Source: Liquidambar formosana
Taxonomy: Eukaryota; Streptophyta; Magnoliopsida; Saxifragales; Altingiaceae
DNA length: 64,000 nucleotides
Direction: 5' to 3'
Assembly (NCBI GenBank): GCA_039720395.1
Contig: CM077824.1
Span: 21,848,013 to 21,912,012 of the forward strand
The translations under genes and the position numbers were made by a program. This document shows positions 1-11,746 of the stretch, one piece after another. Position 1 is the stretch's first letter. The number at the start of each line of letters is the position of its first letter. The notes beneath the pieces are model-generated. The model made no database searches. It was not told the origin of the DNA and saw nothing but the letters and a program-made list of their open reading frames with translations.

Positions 1-1252
1 CCCTCGTGCGCGGAAAATAAGGGGAAACACTATGGATCCTTCCTGGGTCCAGAAAGTAACCCCATCATAAGGAAACACTATGATCTTATTTGGACCAGAA
101 AGTAACCTCATTTCGAGAACACTACGGTCATTAAGACCGGAAAGTACCCCTTATTATCATATCCATATCATCACCACTTGTCTATTCATATTTCAATTCC
201 ATAATTCTCACATAATCTGGAAAATTATACATAAATTTTCCAAAAACCACATAATAGGTTTGTTATTTGAAAACCATATGAGATAACTCTATAAATCATG
301 GTAATCATTTCTCAACCATTTTTCAAAATAATGGTTCCAAAAACATTTATATAAAAGTGACCCCCCAATATTTGATTGAAAGCATTTAACCCAGTAGGTT
401 ATCAAAATCAACTCATTGTACCCCAAATCATATAAGGGTTTGAAATATAACATGCATATAACCAAATAGGGTATAATACAAAACCCTAGATTTTTCAAAA
501 TTTATCAAAAACCATAAAATACCACATGCATGATACTTATGCAAAGAATGCCAAATACATGTATTTTTACATGATTTAAACCCAAAACCCCCATGCATCA
601 ATGGTTTAAGATGAGAAAATGCCCCTACCTCAAAATAGGTAAAGAAAATGCAAACTTAATGCGATAGACACGTAGATCGGGCTAAGAAATACATGGTCCG
701 CACTTGCCGGCGTTGGATCGGAGCTCCGATGCTCCAGCAAACCACTGTCGACTTCTCCCCAACTCTCTCTCTCTCTCTCTCTTCTCTTTCTTCTCTATCA
801 GCTGAGAAAATGGGTGAGAACCCTCTAGAAGTTGGGTTTTATAGGAAACATAAGGGAGGGGTAAAATAGTCTTTTCGTTCCATAAAAATCTTGTCTTTCA
901 GCAGAAATCCCGTGTGTTATAGTCGACTATAATGAGTTGTAGTTAAGTTATAGTCGACTATAACTCCCCAATAAATAGTACTGCGACATTCTGTTTGTTA
1001 TAGTCGACTATAAGTTGTTATAGTCGACTATAACACCAAACATGCACAAAAAGAGGTATTCTGTTTATTATAGTCAACTATAAAGGGTCATAGTCAACTA
1101 TAACACCCAACATGCACCATAAAGAGGTGCATAGCTCACCAAAGCATACCTTAACACGATCCAACCCAATATTCTCATGAATCAAACCTTGGGTTCTTAC
1201 AATTTGGCCCTTCAATCGATCGGCTTAGAAAAATTACACTAGGGTCCTCACA
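1..1252 (-). mobile_element. Partial LTR (family A), antisense, start of an LTR retrotransposon
   Basis: Read on the minus strand, the block begins at 1252 with TGTGAGGACCCTAG, a start typical of Ty3/gypsy LTRs. It runs left without a coding region to the window edge, so its end and its element lie outside. It carries six copies of a TATAGTC(G/A)ACTATA palindrome. At 1252 it abruptly interrupts the zinc-knuckle region of a Sirevirus that continues from 1253, so it is a nested insertion. The expected 5-bp duplication of 1253-1257 would be left of the window. LTR identity is inferred from the terminus and the junction; the superfamily is a guess. Confidence 0.6.
917..1100. repeat. Palindrome array TATAGTCGACTATA in LTR A
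   Basis: Four perfect copies of the 14-bp palindrome TATAGTCGACTATA start near 919, 949, 999 and 1019. Two degenerate copies with GTCAAC instead of GTCGAC follow near 1069 and 1090. They are embedded in two longer direct repeats that share the phrase AACATGCAC. The array lies about 150-330 bp inside the LTR start, in the expected upstream promoter (U3) zone. Any function is unknown. Confidence 0.8.
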
Positions 1253-4200
1253 GACATTTCTTATGCTTAGGACAGACCATCACCTAGGACTTCTCCTGTT
1301 TGTCATCATTGTGGTGAGGTTGGTCATATTCGTCCAAATTGCTTCCAACTTAGGGATAGAATGTCTAGGACTTCTAGAAATCCTATCTTGAGTATAGATA
1401 GTGTTGGTGAGTGTCTCCGGAGGTTGTGTTTAGAGGTTTCTGATCTGAGACAGATGGCTCATAGAGGTTTTGATACCTCCTCTAGTGTGTCTAGGAGAAA
1501 CCACTCTAGAGTTAATAGAGTCAACTCTTCCACGAAGGTCAACATTCCGAAAATAAAGACTGAGTGGACTGTCAAGAATGACCTTAGGTGCCTTGTTGTC
1601 CACACTGCTCTTAGAGCTCATAGTTCTACCATATGGTACTTAGACAATGGATGTTCTAAACACATGACTGGAGACAAGTCCTTGTTTAATTTTTATGAGG
1701 ACTGTGATGGAGGTACTGTGACTTTTGGAGATGGGAAGAAGTCTCAAGTAGTTGGTAAGGGTACTATCACTGCTCTAGGTTTTCCTAAGCTTGACAATGT
1801 ATTGTTTGTAAAGGGACTTAAGGCCAATCTTCTCAGTATCAGTCAAATGTGTGATGAACACCACTCTGTACAATTCACTCGTAACAAATGTTCTATTTTT
1901 AATAATAAGGGTGTATGTGTTATGGAAGGTGTGCGGACTAGTGATAACTGTTATGGTATCTCTCCTACATCTAAAATAGTCTGCAATAGTGCTATAGTTG
2001 ATGATACTGAGTTGTTGCATCGTAGGTTGGGACACTTGAACTATAAAGATCTTACTTGTGTTATTAGAAGAGAGTGTGTTAGAGGTGTGCCCAAACTAGG
2101 TAAGTCTCCTAAAAGTGTTTGTGGTCCTTGTCAGCTAGGAAAACAGATTAGGTGTTCTCATAGGAAGATAAATGAAATTGTTACCACTAGATGTCTTGAG
2201 CTGATTCATATAGATCTCATGGGTCCTTCTAGGACAGAGACCATAGGTGGTAGGAAGCATATCCTTATGATGGTTGATGATTTTTCTAGATATACTTGGA
2301 TTGCTTTGTTGAGAGATAAGACCGAAGCATTTGGATGCTTCAAGACTATATACTAGCGCGTACAAAATGAGAAAGGGTATCTCATAACTCATATAAGAAG
2401 TGATCATGTTCGTGAGTTCGATTAGTCCGAGTTTGAGGCTTATTGTGATGAGCGTGGCATTATGCATGAGTTTTCACCTCCTAAAACCCCTCAAATGAAC
2501 GGAGTTGTAGAAAGAAAAAATAGGGTTATTCAGGAGATGGCTCGTGTGATGCTCCATGGAAAGAATTTGCCTAAGAGATTTTGGGGAGAAGCTGTTCATA
2601 CAGCTTATTATACGATAAATAGGGTCTATCTGAGACCTAGGACTAGACAGACCAGCTATGAGCTTTAGAAAAGTAAGAAGCCTAACCTTAAGTACTTCCA
2701 TGTGTTTGGGAGTAAGTGTTACATCCTCCGTGATAAAGAGAGCTTAGGAAAGTTTGATTCTAGGAGTGATGAGGGTATCTTCCTAGGCTATTCTAATAAC
2801 AGTAAGGCGTATAGGATTTATAATCTTAGGACGTCTACTGTCATAGAGTCTGTCAATGTTGTCGTTGATGATGCTTCCGCTGATCCTGTGAATGTTGAGT
2901 CTATAGAAGAGGATGAGGATGAGCTTAGTGTTGAGTTGGACGATTCTCTTTTTTCCACTTTAGAAAAGGATGAATCTAATTCTATCAGTAAGATAGTTCT
3001 GATCTCCCAAGAACCATAATCTATTCTAGAACCATTGGCTAGGGTCAAGCTTAATCATCCACCTAGTCTTGTTATAGGTGAAGTGACTGATAGGATGAAG
3101 ACTCGTAGACAGGTGAGGAACGAGGTTAGTCATTTATGCTACATTTCCACCATAGAGCCAAAAATGTGATTAAAGCTTTAAAAGATGAGTATTGGATTGC
3201 TGCCATGCATGAAGAGCTCAGTCAATTTGTTAGAAATGATGTGTGGTATCTTGTGCCTAGGCCTAAAAATGTTAATATCATTGGTACCAAGTGGATATTT
3301 AAGAATAAATCTGATGAAAGTGGTACCATTGTTAGAAATAAGGCTAGGTTAGATGCTCAGGGTTACACTCAGGTTGAGGGCATTGACTTTGATGAGACAT
3401 TTGCTCCTATGGCTAGGCTTGAGTCCATTCATCTTTTTCTTGCTATAGCTTGCTATCTTAGGTTTACCCTATATAGATGGATGTGAAGAGTGCCTTCCTG
3501 AATGGCATTCTTCAAGAGGAAGTCTATGTGGAACAACCTAAGGGATTTGAAGATCCTCATCACCCCAATCATGTGCTTAGATTGAAAAAGGCCCTATATG
3601 GTTTGAAACAAGCCCCTCGTGCTTGGTATAAGCGTTTAACTACTTATCTGCTTGCTAAAGGCTTTTCGCGAGGGGGAGTTGATAGGACCTTATTCATTAG
3701 GAAGGTTGGGAGTGTGATTGTCATTGCATAGATCTATGTGGATGATATAGTGTTTAGTTCCACGTCTGACCCACTTGCTCATAAATTTGCTAATGAGATG
3801 AAAAGAGAGTTTGAAATGAGTATGGTAGGTGAGCTGAATTACTTCTTAGGTCTTTAAGTTAAGCAACTTAGTGATGGGATTTTTATATCTCAAAGCAAGT
3901 ATGCTAAGAATTTGGTTAAGAAGTTCGGTTTAGCAAATGCTAAGCATGCTCGTACTCCTATGAGTACGACATTGAAGCTTAGTAAGGATGCCTCAGGTGA
4001 AGATGTAGATCACACTGAGTACCGAAGTATAATTGGTAGCCTGTTGTACTTGACTGCCAGTCGTCCTGATATTTCCTTTAGTGTGGGTGCTTGTGCTCGC
4101 TATCAGGCTGCTCCAAAGAAATCTCATGTGGAAGCAGTAAATCGTATTATCCGCTATGTGGGTGGTACACTTGATTTTGGCATTTGGTACTCGTTTGATA

Positions 4201-4622
4201 CGAATTCCGAAGTTGCTGGATATTCTGATGCCGACTGGGCCGGAAATGTGGATGATAGGAAGAGTACTACTGGTGGCTGTTTTTATGTGGGTAACTGTTT
4301 AGTATCTTGGCTTAGCAAGAAACAAAATTGTATCTCTTTATCTACTGCTGAAGCTGAATATATAGCCGTTGGGAGTTACTGCACTCAACTCATGTGGATA
4401 AAGAAGATGTTACTGGATTATGGGATTAAGCAGGGTACTATGGTTGTTTATTGTGATAATACTAGTGCCATTAATATCTCTAAGAATCCTGTTCAGCACT
4501 CTAGGACTAAACACATTGATATTCGTCATCACTTTATTTGCGACTTGGTTGAAGAAAAAATGATTTCATTAGAGTTTGTTCCTACTGAGTGTCAGTTAGC
4601 GAATCTTTCACTAAACCTCTAG
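1253..4622 (+). pseudogene. pol: Decayed copia gag-pol: zinc knuckle, protease, integrase, RT, RNase H
   Basis: A CCHC knuckle (CHHCGEVGHIRPNC) lies near 1300-1345. The protease motif near 1640 reads YLDNGCSKHMTG, with Asn where the family has the DSG serine. The integrase HHCC region (LGHLNYKDL ... CGPCQLGK) is near 2025-2150 and its core starts near 2200. The RT has YVDD near 3738 and the RNase H carries SDADWAG near 4228 and STAEAEYIA near 4345. The frame is broken by stops at 2354, 2423, 2666, 3017, 3729 and 3855, and the reading frame changes between 3019 and 3136 and again near 3480. The last segment, 3912-4622, is a continuous 236-codon block. It cannot encode a working polyprotein. 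Confidence 0.9.
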
Positions 4623-5680
4623 ATTCTCTTAGGTTTGAATCCCTTCGGAAATCTATTGGTGTTTACTCAGTTGAGTGAGGTTGTGTGCTTGTCTTACCAT
4701 ATCCCAGCATGTTCCTTCTTATTCTATCTTATTCTGGGTATATAGGATAGTATAGGATTTATTGCTTTTGCGTGAGTTTATTTTATTTTTATTTTTTTTG
4801 TATCATTTTGCTTAAGAAAACTCACAAAGATTTTAATATGAGTTCTTGCATTTCCTACTCTAATAGTTGTCAGTCATATATGATTTGTACTAACTTTTGA
4901 GACGGTTTTTTCCTGACTAACATATTGTGTTGAGATTGCCAAGTTAACTAGTTTGATATTTAGGCCTGTTCTCTTCCGCATGGTTAGTGGAATATTTCAA
5001 TGGGTTGCATGCCTGCACTGTACGCTGCACCACTATTCTATGTTTTTGGGGTTTTTCAACTAAAATCATGGCGTGTTAATCTTTTTTAAAATTCCTAGGG
5101 ATTAGTGAATTTGAATGACCTTTATGTTATGCATATCCCTATATCTCATGAAAAGGGCTACCTTCGCATTGTCTAAAGATAACGTGAGGTAATTCATGAA
5201 GAGGGCTGGCTGCGTGAAAGTGTGAAAGCCATCATGTTTAAAAAAAAAGAAAAAAAGAAAAAAGATATATTGGTGTTGAGCGTTAATTCCAAAAGATATT
5301 CTAAAAGGAATTTGGGAAAGGTACGAACTCTTGATACCTACAAAATAATTCCCACATCTCATTGCAAAAGACAAAGAAACAATTCCAAAGGGTGAAAAGC
5401 AATCTTTTCGTACTTAACATGGTTTGACTCTTCTTCTCAATTTCTTGGAATTGCGAATCATAGATTATCGTGCGTGGCTTTGGCTCATCAACCCCGTGAC
5501 ATTGATAGTGCATCTCTTACACGTGGCATGAACATTTTCTTGTTAATTTCCGCTAATTGTGCCTAAGTTGCAAGCTTTTGTTGATAAATTAGTTATTGGT
5601 CGTTGAACTCCATTTCTTATCTGGATTTCGCGTCTCACCTGTTAGTGCCTATTTTATATGTTGACATCTTCCTTCTTGGC
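4623..5680 (+). other. Non-coding internal region of Sirevirus element 1
   Basis: No supported gene. A block at 5105-5215 (around GAATGACCTTTATGTTATGC) is closely matched by element 2 at 47790-47900, including the phrase CTCATGAAAAGGGCTACCTT. This conservation between two copies that have otherwise diverged points to an element-specific leader or splice region. The stretch from 5690 to 5870 is T-rich. Confidence 0.55.
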
Positions 5681-6646
5681 TTGCATTGAGACTTCATATT
5701 TTTTTATTATCTTTTTTTTTTTTTTTTTTTTTTTTGTTTTGGATCCCATTTTTTTTTGGGTTTTTGATCTGGGTAATTTTCCAGATTTGTTTTCAGGGTT
5801 TGGGTTTTATACCCACATTCCTTAGTTGGGCCCGCAGCCCAATATTTTTGTTTTGTTTTGTTTTTTTTTTCTTGTCTGTTTACTGTTCCTCTCTCCCGTC
5901 AAACCCAATCGGAGCCCTAGGATTTTTCGGTGACTGCCATGCTGCCTTATCCAGAGTCTCGCGCAACAGTCCTCGTGTTTTCCAATTCTCTCAGCCTCCC
6001 GTCGGTGCTTTTGTCCTCATTCGCCGCCATTCCTCCTTTGGTTCTTCTTGCCATTGGGTTGCTGCCCTCTTCCTCTCTGGTATCTCCTGGTTCGGCACCC
6101 TTGTCTTCCTTCGGCGGCTGTGCTTGTGGCGGTTTGGATTGGCTCACGTCCAATTTTTTTTGGGTAAGCCTTCCCTCCTCTCGTGTTCTATTTCACACCG
6201 TGGTTCTCTCTTGGCCATTTCTGCACTGTACCTTGAGTTTCATTTTTGGGCATTTGGTTTGGAAATTTGTGGCCCTTCATTGCGGTACTTTGTGGTTCTG
6301 TGCTGAGGGTGTTTTCTACTGGGATTTTCTGCTTCGGTTTGAAGGGTTTTGGCACTACGTTGTGTTTTTGTTTTTCTCTTGCCTTGGATTTTTCAGTCCC
6401 CGTACTTGGCTAGTTGGTGTTTGATTACTCATTTCTGCTCACTGAAGTTGTGGTGCTCTTTCTTGCTGGCTTTGGTTCCTATTGCTTGGATTGGCAGTGG
6501 TGTCCTATGTCTTTGGATTGTTGCCGGGGATTTGTATTGGTGTTCAGTTGGGCCTTCCTCCTTCCTTGTATTGCTCTGGCCCTTGCACTTTGTTTCCCTG
6601 TCTTCTTGTTGGTGACTGGTTAGTTTGAATTGGTGCCTGTGGTGTC

Positions 6647-7957
6647 TTGTGTTTAGTTCTGTGCTTCAGGGGTTGGGCTGTTTGCTTCCTGTCTTGGCAG
6701 ATTAGTTCTCTGCATTGTGTACCCATGTTGCTTGAACTTGGTTTTGTGTTGGCTGTGCTGATGGTTGGTGGTGTTGGCCGTGGCTGTGGACAGGCTAAGG
6801 GGATTGTCATTGATGATTCTGCTGGTTCTGGTCGTGCTCGTGGCCGTGGACAGACCTCTGCCTCCGCTAAAGGCAAAGAGAAGTCTGTGGCTACCAAGCC
6901 CAGGTCGAGGAAACGCCTTACTCGCTCTCCCACCCCTTCTGAGTCATCTGCCAGTTCTAGTGCATATAGTGAGGAGGAGCTTGAGCTCTCTTTTGATGCT
7001 GTTGATGCCTCTCTTGATGAGCTTGATTACGGTGCTCCACCACCTGTTGGTCCAGGGACTGATGTTCTTGCTGCCATGGTTATGGACACGTCAGTTGTTG
7101 AGTCCTGGTGGCGCTCTGTTGATTACAAGCAATCCTATCTTTCTCTGTACTCCAAGCGACCGGTTTTGGGTGAGCGTGTCATTAACCTTGATGGGATTGG
7201 CAATGGTTTTGTCAATATGATTTTTCAGCGGCGTCATTGGCGTCCTATCCTGAATTTGAGGGGTCGTGTCTATTTTCGTTTTGTTCAGCTGTTTTATGCC
7301 AACATGTTTCACTAGAATACTGACACTTGGGTGCTTCATTCTCATGTCTTGGGTGTGGATTTGATCTTTTCTACTCAGTCTGTTGCCACTTTTTTAGGTT
7401 TACGCCGGGTTCCTGCTCCTGATATCCCAAATGACAACGTTACTCAGACTCCAGCCATTTCTCTTGTCTCTAATACCTTATGTGGTCAGGCTGTGGAGGT
7501 ACACGGGGCTCTGTGGGCTAGTTTGATGACTGAAAATTATCAAGTGCTACACAAGGTTGTGTGCAATACTATCTTTCTGACCACTCATCAGTCTGATGTC
7601 ACAGTTGAGCGTGCTCGCTTTCTTTATGCTCTAGGTACTGGTGGTACCGTGGACTTACCCTCTTTGATAGTTAAGCTTGTGTCTCAGGCTACGACTGTCA
7701 CTAATGTGTCGATTGGCTTACTATTTGGGCTGTTGATCTCCAATTTTCTTCTTTCTAAGGGTGTAACTGTTGATATTCAGTCTCGTGCTCCCCAGGGTGA
7801 GATTTCTGCTATTACTTTGAAACAGAGCCAGGGACAGCGTCATGGTAAGCAAGCTCGGGTGACTTCTACCTCTGCTTCTACTGTGCCTCCTGTTCCTCCT
7901 GTTCTTGATCAATCTGCTCTAGTCAATCCTTCTCCACCGCCTCTTGATCAGTCTTAG
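6647..7957 (+). pseudogene. Additional ORF in envelope position of Sirevirus 1, interrupted by one stop
   Basis: One reading frame runs from about 6647 to the stop at 7955-7957 with a single TAG at 7313-7315. The N-terminal half holds a low-complexity segment rich in Ser, Pro, Arg and Gly, then an acidic stretch near 6970-7030. The middle contains RRHWRPILNLRGRVY followed by FVQLFYANMFH, resembling the plant 'putative transposon protein' domain often carried by retroelement extra ORFs. The C-terminal tail is Pro/Ser-rich. Sireviruses are known to carry an extra ORF between pol and the 3' LTR, sometimes called envelope-like. The true start is uncertain: the frame may open further upstream or by splicing. 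Element 2 lacks this ORF. Function unknown. Confidence 0.6.
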
Positions 7958-8068
7958 GTTGTGTTTTCAGTTCACTTGCTCGTTTGGTGGTTTTTGGGTT
8001 GTGTTATGGTTGGCCATTTAGTTGTGGCATTTTGTGGTGGTCGATTTTTCCTTTGTCCATTCCTGACA

Positions 8069-8515
8069 AAAAAGGGGAGATGATTTTATGCTTGCTTATT
8101 ATCATATGCTTATGCTCTTCTATACTATGCATTATATGTCTTGATATGCTTGTTCTGTATGTTGTGATATGCCTATGGCTCTTCTATACTATGCATGATA
8201 TGTCTTGATATGCTTGTTCTGCATGTTGTGATATGCCTATGGCTTTTATGTTCAGCTATGCATGCTATGCTATGATTAGATATGCTTATTGTTCTATATG
8301 TGATATTATACTGGGTAGTTGTTGGTATTGTGTGCAGATCACAGGTTAAGCTTTGAGCATTGTAGTTGAGTGTGATGGGTTGTTTGTTTTATTAATAGAG
8401 TTGTAAATTTCATCGTGAGTTTTAGGACCTATTTAGTTTTGTGGTTTGGGAATAGGTTTTATATCTCATGATGAGATTAGGTTGGTTTTGTCACGGAATT
8501 ACCAAAGGGGGAGAT
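8069..8515 (+). promoter_or_regulatory. PPT region of Sirevirus 1: inner copy at 8069 and primer tract at 8503-8515
   Basis: CAAAGGGGGAGAT ends directly before the TG of the LTR at 8516, the position of the polypurine tract that primes plus-strand DNA synthesis. A second purine run, AAAAAAGGGGAGATGA, sits at about 8069-8084. Multiple PPT copies before the 3' LTR are a recognised Sirevirus trait. Element 2 shows the same arrangement. Confidence 0.7.
8115..8242. repeat. Two-copy 64-bp tandem repeat
   Basis: The unit starts CTCTTCTATACTATGCAT and ends GATATGCCTATGG. Copies occupy 8115-8178 and 8179-8242 and differ at only a few positions. A partial third unit precedes and follows it. It lies between the inner PPT-like run and the 3' LTR. 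Confidence 0.85.
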
Positions 8516-8784
8516 TGTAAAGTCCATATTCTTAGATTGGCATATTCCGTGGCAAAAGTGGTGTTTGTTTAGTGTCATTTGTTGATTCAAGATGTTCAAA
8601 GCTTCTAAGATTGACTCGAGTGTAGACTTCAAGGCAATGCGACTCACACTCATTGTTAGGTCAGGTAAGTGTCTATAGAAGCCTGTTTTTAATCAATTCA
8701 ATTTATTTTAAATCTTGATATGTGTTTTGAATAAAGAGAAAATGTTTTTGAAAATGATTTCAAAGCTTTTTAGTAATTTTTAGG

Positions 8785-8968
8785 TGCTAGGATCGATCGT
8801 AGGCATTGGAGGATCGATCCTAGGGTGTTCTGGAAAAACAATTTAGCTACTGTTTTCTAGGATCGATCCTAGGGTCTGGAGGATCGATCCTAGGGTTCTC
8901 TGAAAAGTTTTTTCACTTATGTTTTCTAGGATCGATCGATCCTAGGGTCCTGGAGGATCGATCCTTGC
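8785..8968. repeat. GGATCGATCC palindrome array in Sirevirus LTR
   Basis: Six occurrences of GATCGATC-centred palindromes are set about 30-70 bp apart. The longest is CTAGGATCGATCCTAGGG near 8858, and one copy has an expanded centre, GATCGATCGATC, near 8932. Equivalent arrays are in both LTRs of element 2 (44065-44230 and 49395-49570) with different outer bases. They lie in the U3-like part of the LTR. Confidence 0.8.
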
Positions 8969-9043
8969 TCGTAAAAATCAATTTTTAAAATATGTAAAAA
9001 TTACCTATTTGTCCTTATTTCGAATCGCAGTCTCTTGGGGTGT

Positions 9044-11746
9044 TGTGAACCCCGGAAATTGGGCCCACGAGGGATTGACAAAAAGATTAGTTTGCTTGAA
9101 AAAGAAAAAGGAAAGGAGTTGCCACCTCATTTTTTAAAGGAAACAAGGAAAACCCTAAAAACAGTCTGTTTTAGGAAAACAATTTGAATGACTCCATAAA
9201 AAAGGAAAGGCAAAAACCAATCTTTTGGAAACCAAAGAAATCGGGGATTCGAAGGCTAAGTTATGACATGGGAAGGTTCTAGGCAAAGCCTATAGGTACC
9301 CATGTCACCCTTTCGGTCTCTCAGTTCATTTGGGCTAAATCAAGATCTTTTCCATACAAAAATCAGTAAGTATATCATCACAAGGATTGTATGCATATCA
9401 TTTATTTCATTCATCCATCCATGCATAATAAACAAGTAAAACAGAAAATAAAAAAGAAGAAAAGAAGGAAAGAAAGAAATCTAGGATACTTAGATCCTAG
9501 AACGGACTTGAGCCTCACGAAGAGCGCCTACGTACCATGCAACGAAATACATGGATCAAAGTCCACGTAGTTCGAATAGAACTAGGGTTAAGACTTAATA
9601 CAAACCTATGGTAAAAACCCTAGGTTTCCTTATTTGAAAGAGAATCAAATAAACAAGTTTGAATTTGGAAAGAAATCCACAAGATGGAAACTTTAATAAA
9701 AAAAAACAGAATTTATTATGGAAGGAAACCTTTGATTAAACCATAGACTCGTATTAGGAAATAACCCTAAAGAGGGAGAAGAGAAAGAATAAGGAAGAGA
9801 GGTGAATTGGGGCACCTTCACACCCACTTACCTGAGCGCAATTGCTCCAAGCATTAGCCATTTCAAGCATTGGCAGCCCTATTTGCCTTAGGACAATTAC
9901 CACACCTATTTGCACCCTTGCAAGTGCTCAAAACCATGCAAAAATACTAACATGCAAATCTGGACAGAATAGTATTAAGGCCTAAAATCATCCACTAAAC
10001 ATGCCAATAACAAAAACAACAAACTTTCATAAGCCCTAACACAATCCTAGAACCATATCATGCATAAAAACCCTAAAACAAACTAACATGCATGCAAAAA
10101 TATCATGTTTACTCCATATGAACAACATATACAGCAAACATGAAGAAAAACCAATGAAAAGACCTACTTTAACATGCTGTATAAAAACTAACACAAAACA
10201 AGGACTCTAAAACCCTAAACTCACAAATATACTTAAAAACATACAAAACCAACTCTAAACATGCTAAAATAAACCTAAACAGAACCTAAACCATGCATAT
10301 TAATTAACTAAAGCAATAAAACATGACAAGAAACCTAACTCTAACATGCAATATCACTATCCTAGAACAAGGACAACAGAAACACAAGAATCATAACTAT
10401 GCATTGGAACCTATGAACTAACTCTAAAGCATGCAAAACTCATCATGAACATCATCAATATCACATGTATTAACTAATAGAAACTTCAATTCATGGTAGA
10501 AATTACATGCATTACATGCAATAGAGCTATCCTACATGATACCTTTGTTTAAGCTTGAACAGAAAAGAGGAATACCTTAGGAAGAGCCTTCCTTGCTGCT
10601 ATATGAACTCCCTCTTGCTCTTGTGGATGTCTTCAATCAATATTCTCCAAGGCTACAGCAAGAACTCCAGCTCTCCTTCAAGTCTCTCTCTCTTATTCTC
10701 TCTTAAACACTCAAGTATTAATGCATAAAGTGGCTCCCCTTGTGCTGAAGCATAGGGGGTATTTATAGAGTTCGATTAGGATTGACCAATGGCTAGGATT
10801 AAAACCCTAAAAATTAATCCAAGGGCTATTAGAGACCCCCTTGGAGCTTAAGTAACTCAGAAGTTACCAAAAATTAGAAGGAAACCCGTCCAAAAGAGCC
10901 CTTGTACGTCAAAATAGGGAGGAATCTGCTTCATCAAGGAAACATAGAGCAATTAGGAAAGTGCTCTCGGGTGACCACCAGGGCCTGGGCGGCTAGCCAC
11001 CTGGGCCCAGGCGGCTAGCCGCCCGGGGCTGGGTGGTCACCCGAGCCCACTTCGGATTTTTCTCCTATTTTGACTCTCAATGCTTCTAGAAGTGTTTCAG
11101 GGGGTAAATTAACTCCGATTTTGATGAAACAAAAGCCAAAACGACTGTGTTTCGATGAGAAATATGTTTTTGAACATTTTAGGGTTAAAACCACTAACCA
11201 TGGGGGCATGGTTAGGTTTGAACAAGGCGGTTAACCGCTATACTCTACCTTCGCTAAGCATAGGCATGCACATAGGGTCAAACCAAATGCTTTCCATATC
11301 AAAATTGAGCTTTATAAAACACTTTTGGGGGACTAATGAAAGTCAATTTGAAAAGATTTGGTTGGTAATTGTGAGTCAATTAGAGCTAACCCAAAGAAGG
11401 GTCAATTAACCAATCTTGAATTGTATCGAGCCATTTTAATCCCAAGCCATTGATTTATCAAATTGACACTAGAAATACCTCTTATGCATTCATACGAACT
11501 CCAATTGACAATTTGGAGATCATTCCAAGGTCAAATGAAAAGTTTGGGACTTAAAAGACGATTATGCCCCTTAAGTCACAAAAGCTCTTATTATCCCTCG
11601 AGATCAACTCCAAATCGAACCAAAATTCATATCCATTGTCCTTGTGACTCTAGAAAACTAATGCAAGTGACTAGATTCAAAAACAAAACAAAAACATGCA
11701 TGAAATGATGAGCCCTAGTAAGGTGGTGCAAAAATGGGGTGTGACA
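9044..11746 (+). mobile_element. Solo LTR (family B, Tat-like gypsy), 2703 bp, perfect TSD
   Basis: Starts TGTGAACCCCGGAAATTGGG and ends ATGGGGTGTGACA. It is flanked by the 5-bp duplication GGTGT at 9039-9043 and 11747-11751. Its first ~1.15 kb and last ~0.3 kb match the LTR at 53275-55272 that precedes a gypsy pol; the middle differs. The phrase GGAGTTGCCACCTCATTTTTTA near 9116 is typical of Tat/Ogre LTRs. No internal domain is present, so it is a solo LTR left by LTR-LTR recombination. It holds a GC-rich hairpin at 10965-11045 and no credible ORF. Confidence 0.9.
10965..11045. repeat. GC-rich hairpin with perfect 14-bp arms
   Basis: CTCGGGTGACCACC at 10965-10978 is perfectly complementary to GGTGGTCACCCGAG at 11032-11045. 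The interior contains two near copies of GCGGCTAGCC, one inside the palindrome GGCGGCTAGCCGCC. The block is strongly GC-rich in an AT-rich LTR. A related hairpin occurs at 61955-62017. Confidence 0.85.

Noticed and set aside
5686..6424. Hydrophobic ORFs that look like membrane proteins
   Set aside because: The region is T-rich, so all frames give Phe/Leu/Ser strings; the frame that carries recognisable domain text begins later at about 6647.
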